Assembly: GCA_964542425.1 (NCBI GenBank)
Contig: CAZIUB010000079.1
Span: 1-30,805 of the forward strand
Reading direction: 5' to 3'
Source of the DNA: Dongia_A sp964542425
GTDB lineage: Bacteria; Pseudomonadota; Alphaproteobacteria; Dongiales; Dongiaceae
DNA: 30,805 nucleotides
The position numbers and the translations under genes were made by a program. Numbering within the stretch: the stretch's first letter is position 1; every line of letters starts with the position of its first letter. This document shows positions 1 through 6,816 of the stretch, one piece after another. The notes under the pieces are model-generated. The model was not told the origin of the DNA, ran no database searches, and saw only the letters and a program-made list of their open reading frames with translations.

Positions 1-143
1 AGTCTCATCTGCAGCTGGAAGCGCCGGAGTTCCTCGGCCGTCGCCTGATCCGGCGAGCGGCCCAGAAAGATCGTGAATCTTCTGACCGCCGCGATGTATC
101 CTCGCTGCGTGCAGGCGGTGAAGCCGCGGACTGTCATGTCCAT
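1..143 (-). CDS. N-terminus of a tyrosine site-specific recombinase (partial)
   Basis: The minus strand encodes about 47 residues running off the left edge, starting MDMTVRGFTACTQRGY and containing FLGRSPDQATAEELRRFQL. This matches the N-terminal SAM-like core-binding domain (about the first 50 residues) of Xer/phage-type integrases often found near IS91-like elements, where the pattern is VRGF..TQ..Y...VR.F..FLGRSPD.AT.E. The catalytic domain with the R..H..R..Y residues would lie outside the window, so activity cannot be judged. The start chosen is the ATG at 143-141; 137-135 is an alternative. Upstream in this frame I see no further start before the divergent vapB gene, whose ATG is only 12 bases away, so the first few residues common in this family may be missing. 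That would fit insertion or rearrangement at this junction. Confidence 0.6.
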   Translation of the reverse strand, partial: MDMTVRGFTACTQRGYIAAVRRFTIFLGRSPDQATAEELRRFQLQMR

Positions 144-154
144 GGAGGATTTCC

Positions 155-385
155 ATGCAGGTCGCGAAATGGGGCAACAGCCTCGCCATTCGCCTTCCCG
201 CCGCGATAGGCAAGGCGCTGAAGCTGAAGCAAGGCGACGACATCGAGATTTACGTCGCCGACCAGCGCGAATTTGGCGTTTCGCGCAAGCCCGGTCGCAA
301 GGAGCTGTTGCAGCGCCTTCGCGCCTTCCGCGGCCGCTTGCCCGCCGATTTCAAGTTTGACCGCGAAGAGGCCAATGCCCGGTAG
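155..385 (+). CDS. AbrB/MazE-like antitoxin (VapB type)
   Basis: A 76-residue protein beginning MQVAKWGNSLAIRLP. The W-GNS-AIR-P pattern followed by KLKQGDDIEI is the swapped-hairpin AbrB fold of MazE/VapB antitoxins, which binds the operon promoter as a DNA-binding dimer. The C-terminal half (about residues 45-76, with RKELLQRLRAFRGRLP and a DFKFDREEANAR tail) is expected to wrap the toxin. The stop codon overlaps the next gene by 11 bases, the usual layout for a translationally coupled antitoxin-toxin pair. By analogy with the family, the pair probably represses its own promoter, which would have to lie in the very short space before 155 shared with the recombinase start. The start is the only ATG that gives a complete AbrB domain. 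Confidence 0.85.
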   Translation: MQVAKWGNSLAIRLPAAIGKALKLKQGDDIEIYVADQREFGVSRKPGRKELLQRLRAFRGRLPADFKFDREEANAR

Positions 386-782
386 CTTCCTCGACACCAA
401 CGTCGTGGTCCATCTTGCCTCGGGTGAGAGGGCGAAGGCCGAGCGCGCGGAAAGGCTCATCGCCGAGGGTGGCACCATCAGCGTCCAGGTTCTGAACGAG
501 ATCGCCAATGTCGCCCGCCGCAAGATGCGCCTGTCATGGGAGGAGACGCATGGGTTTCTGGCCATGATTCGCGGCCTGCTGGCGGTCGAACCGCTCACCA
601 TCGAGAGCCATGAGACCGGGCTCATTCTAGCCGAGCGCTACGGTCTTTCGACCTTCGATGCGATGATTGCCGCCTCGGCGCTCTTGGCTGATTGCGACAC
701 GCTGTGGTCGGAGGACATGCAGGGCGGATTGGTGATCGACAATCGGCTGCGCATCGCCAACCCGTTTCGCGCAAGGCGCTGA
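375..782 (+). CDS. PIN-domain ribonuclease toxin (VapC type)
   Basis: A 135-residue PIN-domain protein starting MPGSFLDTNVVVHLAS. The acidic residues expected to bind Mg2+/Mn2+ are visible: D7 in FLDTN, E42 in QVLNEIANV, D95 in LSTFDAMIAASA, and E113/D114 in WSEDMQ. These are the four conserved positions of VapC-like endoribonucleases, which cleave tRNA or other RNA when freed from the antitoxin. Length is normal for the family. The ATG at 375 lies inside the antitoxin reading frame (11-base overlap), supporting coupling. A longer frame upstream of 375 exists but would run over the whole antitoxin and adds no family sequence. The gene is convergent with the lactonase gene that ends at 824. 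Confidence 0.88.
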   Translation: MPGSFLDTNVVVHLASGERAKAERAERLIAEGGTISVQVLNEIANVARRKMRLSWEETHGFLAMIRGLLAVEPLTIESHETGLILAERYGLSTFDAMIAASALLADCDTLWSEDMQGGLVIDNRLRIANPFRARR

Positions 783-823
783 TTTCTGGCAAAACACTTT
801 CCCTCCCCCGAATCGGGGAATCC

Positions 824-1630
824 TCACGAGTAAAAATTGGCGCCGGTCTGGTAGCTCTTGAAGCTCTCCGGATCGTGCGAATAGAACAATTCGGCGTCGT
901 GCTTGGCCGCCAGGTCCTTCAGGCGCTGCATCGATTTCAGGTTGGCTGTCGGGTCCAGGTGGAAGCTGGAGATGCACATCATGTCCATGTTCTTCTTGCT
1001 GTAGCAGGCATCGGCCGAGAACAGCATCGGGCGCCGGTTCTTCAGTTGCACCATCAGGCTATAGTGCCCGGCGGTGTGTCCGGGCGTCTCGAACAGGGTC
1101 AGCCCCTTGGCGATCTCCTGGTCGCCGGTCATGGTCTGGAATTTGGGCGTGTACATGTCCAGCGCCGGATCGGGCGGCAGTTCCTTGCCCTTCTTCTTCA
1201 TGATCTCGGGCGAGAAGGTCAGGTCGGAATAGCCCAGATGCTCGAACGGCTGGCAATTGCCGCTCGCCTCCAATTCCTTGGCGTGGCAGATCGTGCAAGC
1301 CTGGTGCAAATGCTTGTTCCCGCCGCAATGGTCGAAATGGTAATGCGAGTTGATCACGTAATTGATGTCGCTGGTTTTGAGGCCCAGCGCCGCCAACTGC
1401 CCGGGGATGGTCTGGGCCTTGTCCTGGATCGGCTTCTCGAACGGCAGCACCCGCATCACATGGTCGAAATCATAGCCGGTGTCGAACATGTAGCGCCCGT
1501 CCTGGTGCTCGATCAGGACCGCGTAACAGGGAAACCGCAACTCGCCCCCAGGGCCCCGATTCCAGAAGGCATGAAAGCCGTCGATCACCAGCGTGCCGCC
1601 ATCGAGCAGATAGACCTTCGTGTCCGTCAT
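824..1630 (-). CDS. Metallo-beta-lactamase-fold lactonase, 4-pyridoxolactonase-like
   Basis: A 268-residue MBL-fold hydrolase. The metal motif is H96-Y-H98-F-D100-H101, with further ligands H185 (ETPGHTAGH), D207 (FSADACY) and H252 (YSHDPES), as in dinuclear-zinc lactonases. The start MTDTKVYLLDGG, the segment FWNRGPGGELRFP, LPFEKPIQ, QPFEHLGYSDL and the end of the protein agree, as I recall it, with Mesorhizobium 4-pyridoxolactonase, which opens 4-pyridoxolactone to 4-pyridoxate in vitamin B6 breakdown. AHL lactonases (AttM/AiiB) are the near relatives, so quorum-signal or other lactone hydrolysis is the alternative. The ATG has a good Shine-Dalgarno sequence (GGAGGG, spacer 8). It follows the second BMP-transporter permease by 44 bases on the same strand and is likely the last gene of that operon. 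Confidence 0.72.
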   Translation of the reverse strand: MTDTKVYLLDGGTLVIDGFHAFWNRGPGGELRFPCYAVLIEHQDGRYMFDTGYDFDHVMRVLPFEKPIQDKAQTIPGQLAALGLKTSDINYVINSHYHFDHCGGNKHLHQACTICHAKELEASGNCQPFEHLGYSDLTFSPEIMKKKGKELPPDPALDMYTPKFQTMTGDQEIAKGLTLFETPGHTAGHYSLMVQLKNRRPMLFSADACYSKKNMDMMCISSFHLDPTANLKSMQRLKDLAAKHDAELFYSHDPESFKSYQTGANFYS

Positions 1631-1674
1631 GACTTGACCCTCCCTCGTTTGATCGCGAATTCCATCTCGACCCT

Positions 1675-2610
1675 TCAGCGGTCGCCGCGCACATAGGGCA
1701 GGCCCAAGGCCGGCGGCAGAACGGAATGGCGGGCGAATAGTACCAGAACCAGCATAACCATGGCGAAGGGCAGCATCTGCACCACGTCGGTTGGAATGTT
1801 GACCCCCGCCACTTGCAGCGCCGTGGTCATGGCCAGGCTGATCCCGAACAAGGCGGCGCCCAACAGGACCCAGATCGGGCGGCCGCGCGCCAGCATGGCG
1901 AGCACGATGCCGATGAAGCCCGCCCCCCCGGTCATGAAGGGCACGAAGAGGCCGGCCCCCACCTCCGCCATATAGGCCCCGCCAAGTCCCGCCAGGAACC
2001 CGGTCGAAAGCACGGCCATGGCCCTGGTTCTGATGACATCGACCCCGGCGGCATCGAGGGCGGCGGGCTTGTTGCCGGCCGCCTCCAGATTGAGGCCGAC
2101 ATGGGATGCCCGGAAGACCCAGGTCAGCACGGCGACCAGGATCACCGCCAGATAGACGATGGCGTTATGGCTGAAGAGCGCCTTGCCAATGATGGGGATT
2201 TGGCTCAAGCCCGGCAATTCCAGCACGGGTGCCGCCGACAGCCTTGGATAGGTGCGGCTGAACTGGAAGAAATGGAAAAGCGCGGTCAGCCCCTGCGCGC
2301 CCAACGTGACCGCGATTCCGATGACGATCTGATTGAGCCCGTGGCGGATGCAGAGCAGCATGACGAGAGCGGCCACCGCCGCCCCGCCCGCGCCACCGGC
2401 CAGAAATCCGATCCAGAACGATTCCGATTCGTAAGCCGCGAAAAATCCGGCATAGGCCCCCATCAGCATCATGCCCTCGATGCCGATATTGAGTACGCCG
2501 GCCTTCTCCGAAATCTGCTCGCCGATGCCGGCCAGCAGCAGCGGCACGCCCGCCGTCACCGCCCCGAACAAGAGCGACGTCAAGAACGCTTCGCTGAGGA
2601 GCCCACCCAT
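1675..2610 (-). CDS. ABC transporter permease, BMP/nucleoside-type, second subunit
   Basis: A 311-residue, very hydrophobic protein with about eight to nine membrane segments. It has the pattern of the shorter permease of BMP-type importers (YufQ/NupQ/RfuD-like, BPD_transp_2 fold): GVPLLLAGIGEQISEKAG, then VLNIGIEGMMLMGAYAGF near the N-terminus, GLNLEAAGNKPAALDAAG in the cytoplasmic coupling region, and GRPIWVLLGAALFG near the end. It sits in the inner membrane, pairs with the longer permease encoded just upstream, and is driven by the double ATPase at 3846-5417. The ATG at 2610 follows the stop of the upstream permease by three bases, a tightly coupled arrangement. It is followed by the lactonase gene. 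Substrate is not readable from the permease; relatives carry nucleosides, purines or riboflavin. Confidence 0.88.
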   Translation of the reverse strand: MGGLLSEAFLTSLLFGAVTAGVPLLLAGIGEQISEKAGVLNIGIEGMMLMGAYAGFFAAYESESFWIGFLAGGAGGAAVAALVMLLCIRHGLNQIVIGIAVTLGAQGLTALFHFFQFSRTYPRLSAAPVLELPGLSQIPIIGKALFSHNAIVYLAVILVAVLTWVFRASHVGLNLEAAGNKPAALDAAGVDVIRTRAMAVLSTGFLAGLGGAYMAEVGAGLFVPFMTGGAGFIGIVLAMLARGRPIWVLLGAALFGISLAMTTALQVAGVNIPTDVVQMLPFAMVMLVLVLFARHSVLPPALGLPYVRGDR

Positions 2611-2613
2611 GGC

Positions 2614-3684
2614 TTAAGCGACCAGGCGCCGACGGCGCCGATAATCGAGATATTCGACCAGCGCCAGGAAAATGAGCAACAGCGCCACCAGCACGAGGAC
2701 GAAATGCTGCGGCACTCCCACCCGTCGCGCCGCACTTTCGCCCCCGATCATCAGCGCCGAGAAAAAAAGCGTAAACCCGATCACCGCGTAGCCGTTGAAT
2801 CGCGCCAGGAAGACGATCGGCACCACCAGGAGCGAAAAGGCCGGGTTCCAATCGGCGCGGAGAGTGCCCCAGACCCCCAGGATCTCCACCGACCCGGCGA
2901 GCCCGATCAGCCCGGCGCTCAAGGCGAAGGTGGCGATGGTCAGCCGCCCGACATCGAGTCCGGCGTGGATCGCCGCCGCCGGATTGGCGCCGACCACCTG
3001 CAACTTTAACCCGAACGAAGTCCGCGTCATCAGGAGATGCACCAGGATCACCACCACGATCGCGATCGGAAAGCCGCCATGGATGGTGGTGTCGAAGAGC
3101 CGCGGCAACCGATCCTCCACCGCCAGATCCCGAGTCTGCGGTACCGTGGTACCGGGATCGCGGAAGAACAGCTTCACCAGCACGTTGGCGAAAGAGGTGC
3201 CGAGAAAGCTCATCATCAGCGAGGTGACGATCTCGTTCACCCCATAGCGCGCCTTCAAGATGGCCGGGACCAGCGACCAGATCGCCGCCACACCCATCGA
3301 GACGATCATGCACAGGATTAGGGTCGGTGCGCGCCCCATGATCGCGATGAGCGCCGGGCCTAATGCCGCGGTGATGACGGCCGCCAGCAGGAATTGCCCG
3401 TCGCCGCCCAAATTCCAGATCCCGGCGCGGAAGGCCACGATCAACCCCGAAGCGATCAGCAGCAGCGGCGCCATCCTGGTGAGCGTTTCCTGCAATCCGC
3501 CCCAGGTCAGCAAGCCTCGCCTCAGCACATAGAAATAATAGGCGAAGGGGTCCTTGCCAAGCGCCAGCAGCAAGAGGCCACCGATGACGAGCGCAAGCCC
3601 GATCGGCACCAGCACCCGCAACAGCGCGCCCTGAATCTCCTTGGCCGTCTCGCTAGTGCCAACTTTCGAAAAAGCGTGATTCAC
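2614..3684 (-). CDS. ABC transporter permease, BMP/nucleoside-type, first subunit
   Basis: The longer permease partner (YufP/NupP/RfuC-like, BPD_transp_2 fold), 356 residues if started at the GTG at 3684. The family core is clear: APLLLIASGLIVAFRAGIWN, then LGGDGQFLLAA, the ARYGVNEIVTSLMMSFLG segment and GLKLQVVGANPAAAIHAG in the coupling region. Several membrane helices start soon after residue 20. The start is uncertain. An ATG at 3765 also opens the frame, but the first 27 residues from it, and some 10 after 3684, are encoded by repeat copy A, which gives a similar peptide in front of argB. The GTG at 3684 has a GGAG-like site six bases upstream; a start still further in is possible. The reading frame is intact to its TAA, three bases before the next permease. 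Confidence 0.83.
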   Translation of the reverse strand: MNHAFSKVGTSETAKEIQGALLRVLVPIGLALVIGGLLLLALGKDPFAYYFYVLRRGLLTWGGLQETLTRMAPLLLIASGLIVAFRAGIWNLGGDGQFLLAAVITAALGPALIAIMGRAPTLILCMIVSMGVAAIWSLVPAILKARYGVNEIVTSLMMSFLGTSFANVLVKLFFRDPGTTVPQTRDLAVEDRLPRLFDTTIHGGFPIAIVVVILVHLLMTRTSFGLKLQVVGANPAAAIHAGLDVGRLTIATFALSAGLIGLAGSVEILGVWGTLRADWNPAFSLLVVPIVFLARFNGYAVIGFTLFFSALMIGGESAARRVGVPQHFVLVLVALLLIFLALVEYLDYRRRRRLVA

Positions 3685-3803
3685 GAAGCGCTCCGATGTT
3701 TTCACGAAAGGCGGGCCGCATGTTACCAATTGATAGTACCCACCGGCGAATACTGGCAGGGTCATTTGGCTCGATCAGCCAGTCCCACGATGGTGGGTAC
3801 TAG
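3656..3803 (+). repeat. Dispersed structured repeat, copy A (148 bp)
   Basis: This copy begins GTGCCAACTTTCG and ends GGTGGGTACTAG. It shares order and spacing of blocks with copies B (11118-11260, reverse), C (25049-25196) and D (27596-27672): GTGCCAACT, CACGAAAG, TGTTACCAA.TGA.AGTACCC, CCGGCG, GGCAGGG.CATTTGG, and a closing GGGTACTAG. The AGTACCCaCCGGCG block near its middle is roughly complementary to the closing TGGTGGGTACT, giving a hairpin. The copy overlaps the 5' end of the permease gene on the other strand. Confidence 0.85.
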
Positions 3804-3845
3804 CCAACCAGTCGGATCGCCGGGCAGGGCTACCGGATGCGGCCT

Positions 3846-5417
3846 TCATGCGGCCTTGGCCCCGGTCATGAGCAATCCGATCCGGCGTTCGACATCGGGG
3901 CCGTTCTCCACGATTCCGGTCAATCTTCCCTGGAACATGACACCGATCCGGTCACTCAGTTCCAGGAGTTCGTCGAGATCGGTCGAGATTACGATGACCG
4001 CCAAGCCCAAATCGGCGCTGGCCAGAATGCGATCGCGCGCAAGCCGCGTGTTGTGCAAATCCAACCCCTGGGTCGGCTTGTTGAAAATGACCACACCCTC
4101 GGCCAGATCCACCTCGCGGGCCAGCAGCACCTTCTGGATGTTGCCGCCCGAGAGGCGCGCGATCGGCGTTCGCTCCGAAGGGGTACGGATGTCGTGCTCT
4201 CGGATCTTCTCCCTGGCGTGGCCGTGGATCGCCTGCCAATCGCTGATGCCGTTGCGCCAATAAGGCTCGGCGCCGATTTCCTTCATCACCAGATTGGTTG
4301 CGACCGAAAAGGCGCCCACGATGCCCTCGCCGACCCGTTCGTCGGTGACGTAGCGCACGCCCCGGCGCCGGCGCTCCGGCACGCCGTCCCCTGTCACATC
4401 CAAGCCGTCGAGTTCGATCTTCCCGTGCGACGCCGGCCGCTGGCCGGCCAGGACTTCGGCCAGATGCTTCTGGCCGTTGCCGTCGATGCCTGCGATGCCC
4501 AGGATTTCGCCCGTCCACAAATCGAAACTCACATCCACGAGCGGGCATTCGCCCCTGGTCGCGATGGTTCGCAATTCCCGCGCGCCGAGCCGCGCCGGCC
4601 TTGTGCGATCGATCGTGCGATCGCGATGGGCGCGCCTGCCATGGCCGATCAGGGCCTCGGCGTCCTCTTCAAGCTGGGCCATTGTCCCGAACATCATGCG
4701 GATGACATGGTTCGTGGCCTCGTCCTCCGCCATGCCCTTGAGTTCCTCGGGCGCGATCTCCCCCACTACTTTGCCCAGGCGCAGAACCGAGATGCGATCG
4801 CCGAATTCGTAGGCCTCGCGCAGCTTGTGGGTGATCAGGATGAGCGCCACCCCCTTGTCGCGCAGGCGCCGCATTACCTGGCCCAGATCGCGCACGCCCT
4901 GGGGCGTCAACATCGAAGTGGGCTCGTCCAGGATCAGCACCTTCTCGCCCCGCCACAGGGCGCGCATGATCTCGACCTGCTGTTGCTCGCCCAGCGACAG
5001 CCGCCCGACGAGCGCATCCGGATCGAGCGTTACGCCCAGCAATCCCGACAATTCGCCGAAGCGCTTCAGGGAGGGCGCGCGATCGAGCCGGTGCCACCAT
5101 ATGCCGCCGAGCATGAGATTCTCGATGATGGTGAGGCTCGGCACCAGCAGCACGTGCTGGAACACCGTGCCGAGCCCGAGGTCCAGGCTGTGGCGCGGCG
5201 AGGCGATGGCGACCGGCCGATTATCGATCAGAATTTCGCCTTCGTCGGGAAGCTGCATGCCAGCCAGGATGCCGATCAGCGTCGATTTGCCGGCGCCGTT
5301 TTCGCCCAGCAGAACATGAATTTCGCCGGCCCGGAATTCGAGCGAGACCCGGTCGTTGGCGATCACGCCGGGGAAATGCTTGCTCACATTCCTGACGGCC
5401 ACGACCGGCGCGCTCAC
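3846..5417 (-). CDS. ABC transporter ATPase with two nucleotide-binding domains (BMP-type importer)
   Basis: A 523-residue protein with two fused ABC domains, as in YufO/NupO/RfuB and sugar ATPases such as RbsA. Domain 1 (about 5-245) has Walker A GENGAGKST, signature LSLGEQQQVEI and Walker B VLILDEPT. Domain 2 (about 275-520) has a degenerate Walker A (GIDGNGQKH, usual for this family), signature LSGGNIQKV and an altered Walker B (VVIFNKPTQGLD), so ATP hydrolysis probably rests on domain 1 with domain 2 structural or regulatory. It energises the two permeases encoded downstream. The start is a GTG at 5417 with a strong Shine-Dalgarno stretch (AGGAGAGG) about five bases upstream. It lies 113 bases after the binding-protein gene, with a hairpin in that gap. 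Confidence 0.9.
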   Translation of the reverse strand: MSAPVVAVRNVSKHFPGVIANDRVSLEFRAGEIHVLLGENGAGKSTLIGILAGMQLPDEGEILIDNRPVAIASPRHSLDLGLGTVFQHVLLVPSLTIIENLMLGGIWWHRLDRAPSLKRFGELSGLLGVTLDPDALVGRLSLGEQQQVEIMRALWRGEKVLILDEPTSMLTPQGVRDLGQVMRRLRDKGVALILITHKLREAYEFGDRISVLRLGKVVGEIAPEELKGMAEDEATNHVIRMMFGTMAQLEEDAEALIGHGRRAHRDRTIDRTRPARLGARELRTIATRGECPLVDVSFDLWTGEILGIAGIDGNGQKHLAEVLAGQRPASHGKIELDGLDVTGDGVPERRRRGVRYVTDERVGEGIVGAFSVATNLVMKEIGAEPYWRNGISDWQAIHGHAREKIREHDIRTPSERTPIARLSGGNIQKVLLAREVDLAEGVVIFNKPTQGLDLHNTRLARDRILASADLGLAVIVISTDLDELLELSDRIGVMFQGRLTGIVENGPDVERRIGLLMTGAKAA

Positions 5418-5467
5418 CCTTGCCTCTCCTCATCGTCCGCACGGTTCGTGGCGCCGCTTTCAGCCCA

Positions 5468-5495
5468 CCCTCTCCCCCGAATTTGGGGGAGAGGG
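5468..5495. repeat. Perfect 11-bp-stem hairpin between binding-protein and ATPase genes
   Basis: CCCTCTCCCCC at 5468-5478 pairs perfectly with GGGGGAGAGGG at 5485-5495 around a six-base loop. It lies in the 113-base gap after the binding-protein gene. Position and shape fit an mRNA-stabilising or partial-termination hairpin that keeps the binding protein in excess over the membrane parts. There is no T-run, so it is not a classical intrinsic terminator. Similar C-rich/G-rich hairpins are common dispersed elements in proteobacteria. Confidence 0.6.
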
Positions 5496-5530
5496 CGCAG
5501 GTGAGGTGGCGTCGGATAATACTCCCGATC

Positions 5531-6604
5531 TTACTGGGGCGCGTCGGTGACCGAGGACATGAGCGCGCGGACCGCTTCCGCTTCCCAGATCGGCTCGACC
5601 TTCATTGACCCGCCGACGATCTGGTCGCGCATTCCAGAGACGGTGCTCCACACGTCGTCAGGAATGTGCTTGCTGTGCAGCAATTGCACCGAATCGTCCG
5701 AGAGCTGGATCGAGTAACCCTTGGTGCCGAATGTGTCGGCCTTCAGATCCTCGACCATCGCGGTATAGACCGGGACCAGGTTCCAGATCACCGAGGACAA
5801 CAGATAGCCCTTGTCGATCGAGGTCTTGTCGCCGATCACGTCGATGAACCACACCTTGCCCCCGCTGGTGGACTTGGTGGTCTCCACCGCCTGCAACATG
5901 CCGAACGTTGCGCCGTCGCCCTGGCCGAAAATCACGTCGGCCCCGGCGCCGATCACCGATTCGGTCACTCGCCTTCCGCCCGCCGCATCGCCATAGGCGG
6001 CCGGGCCGATGACGGCATAGAGCACCTTAATCCCCGGATCGGTCGCCTTTACGCCTTGGGCGAAGGCGGCCGATTGCGAGTTCCAGGACGGCGGCTCGCC
6101 AGAGACGACGATGCCGACCGACTTGGTTTGCGTGGTCTTGGCGGCAAGCATGCCGGCAAGATAGGCGCCTTCGTGCCCGCTCAAGGTGTAATCGGCGACG
6201 GCACCCGCCTTGTTGGCGTCGGGCCGATCGACGATGGCGACGGGAACGCCCTTTTCCGCGCTGATTTCCGGGGCGGCGGTGTTGTAGCCGCTGGCGTGCG
6301 CGATGATCAGGCTCGCCCCGTCATCGGCCACTTCGCGCAATTGCGGATGCACGTCGCCATAGCCGAGTCCGGTCGCCGGGATGAATTCCAGGCCGAATTT
6401 CTCCGCCACCGCCTTGGCGGCGTCGTGGCCCTGCTGGTTCCAGCCAAAATCGTTCGGCTCCTCCGGAATCAGCACCGCGATCGACTTCACGTCGGCCGCC
6501 TTGGCGATGCCCGGCGCCGTCAACCCGCCGAGCGCCAAGACACCGAACGCCACGCTCGCGGCCAGAACCGCGCGCCTTGAACTTGGTCTGGTGATCTTCT
6601 TCAT
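5531..6604 (-). CDS. BMP-family periplasmic substrate-binding protein of an ABC importer
   Basis: A 357-residue exported protein. The first ~38 residues are a signal peptide with an SRRAVLAAS twin-arginine-like stretch, a hydrophobic core and an AKA-AD cleavage site. The mature part shows the BMP/PnrA/Med type-I binding fold: SIAVLIPEEPNDFGWNQQGH at its start, SLIIAHASGY, PVAIVDRP, ADYTLSGHEGAYLAGMLAA, GADVIFGQGDGATFGMLQA, VWFIDVIGDK and SSVIWNLVPVYT. The family binds nucleosides, purines, riboflavin and similar ring compounds; the ligand here is unknown. The ATG at 6604 has AGGAGG seven bases upstream and heads the importer operon. A 212-base leader with an 11-bp inverted repeat precedes it. 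The nearby B6-type enzymes suggest a pyridine or related ring ligand, by inference only. Confidence 0.88.
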   Translation of the reverse strand: MKKITRPSSRRAVLAASVAFGVLALGGLTAPGIAKAADVKSIAVLIPEEPNDFGWNQQGHDAAKAVAEKFGLEFIPATGLGYGDVHPQLREVADDGASLIIAHASGYNTAAPEISAEKGVPVAIVDRPDANKAGAVADYTLSGHEGAYLAGMLAAKTTQTKSVGIVVSGEPPSWNSQSAAFAQGVKATDPGIKVLYAVIGPAAYGDAAGGRRVTESVIGAGADVIFGQGDGATFGMLQAVETTKSTSGGKVWFIDVIGDKTSIDKGYLLSSVIWNLVPVYTAMVEDLKADTFGTKGYSIQLSDDSVQLLHSKHIPDDVWSTVSGMRDQIVGGSMKVEPIWEAEAVRALMSSVTDAPQ

Positions 6605-6654
6605 GACTAAGCCTCCTGCTTTCCAATTGTTTCGTTTACTCGCATTCTCGTGTC

Positions 6655-6696
6655 GTGGTTCCAACTCTCGATTCCCAATCACTGTGTTGGAACCAC
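6655..6696. promoter_or_regulatory. Inverted repeat in the leader of the BMP importer operon (candidate operator)
   Basis: GTGGTTCCAAC at 6655-6665 and GTTGGAACCAC at 6686-6696 are perfect 11-bp arms with a 20-base spacer. A further TGT...ACA match outside one mismatch extends the symmetry. It lies 51-92 bases before the start codon at 6604. It may be an operator for a dimeric regulator or a leader hairpin. No regulator gene is present nearby to decide between these. Confidence 0.5.
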
Positions 6697-6816
6697 AACA
6701 CATTCCATTCAGATTTCTCGTGTTCCGGGCCGACGGTTCGAAATGAACCGGCGGAGTCGGAACTCGAGGCACATCGTTACGCCCGATTGGTGTTCGATCT
6801 CCCGCCCCGCGATTCT

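Noticed and set aside
806..818. CCCCG-AAT-CGGGG hairpin between vapC and the lactonase gene as a terminator
   Set aside because: A five-base stem without a T-run is too weak to call, although its place between convergent genes fits.
3837..5504. Long open frames opposite the ATPase, the dehydrogenase, the LVIVD gene and several others
   Set aside because: These are antisense or shifted shadows expected in GC-rich DNA; their translations are rich in Arg, His, Gln and Pro without family motifs.
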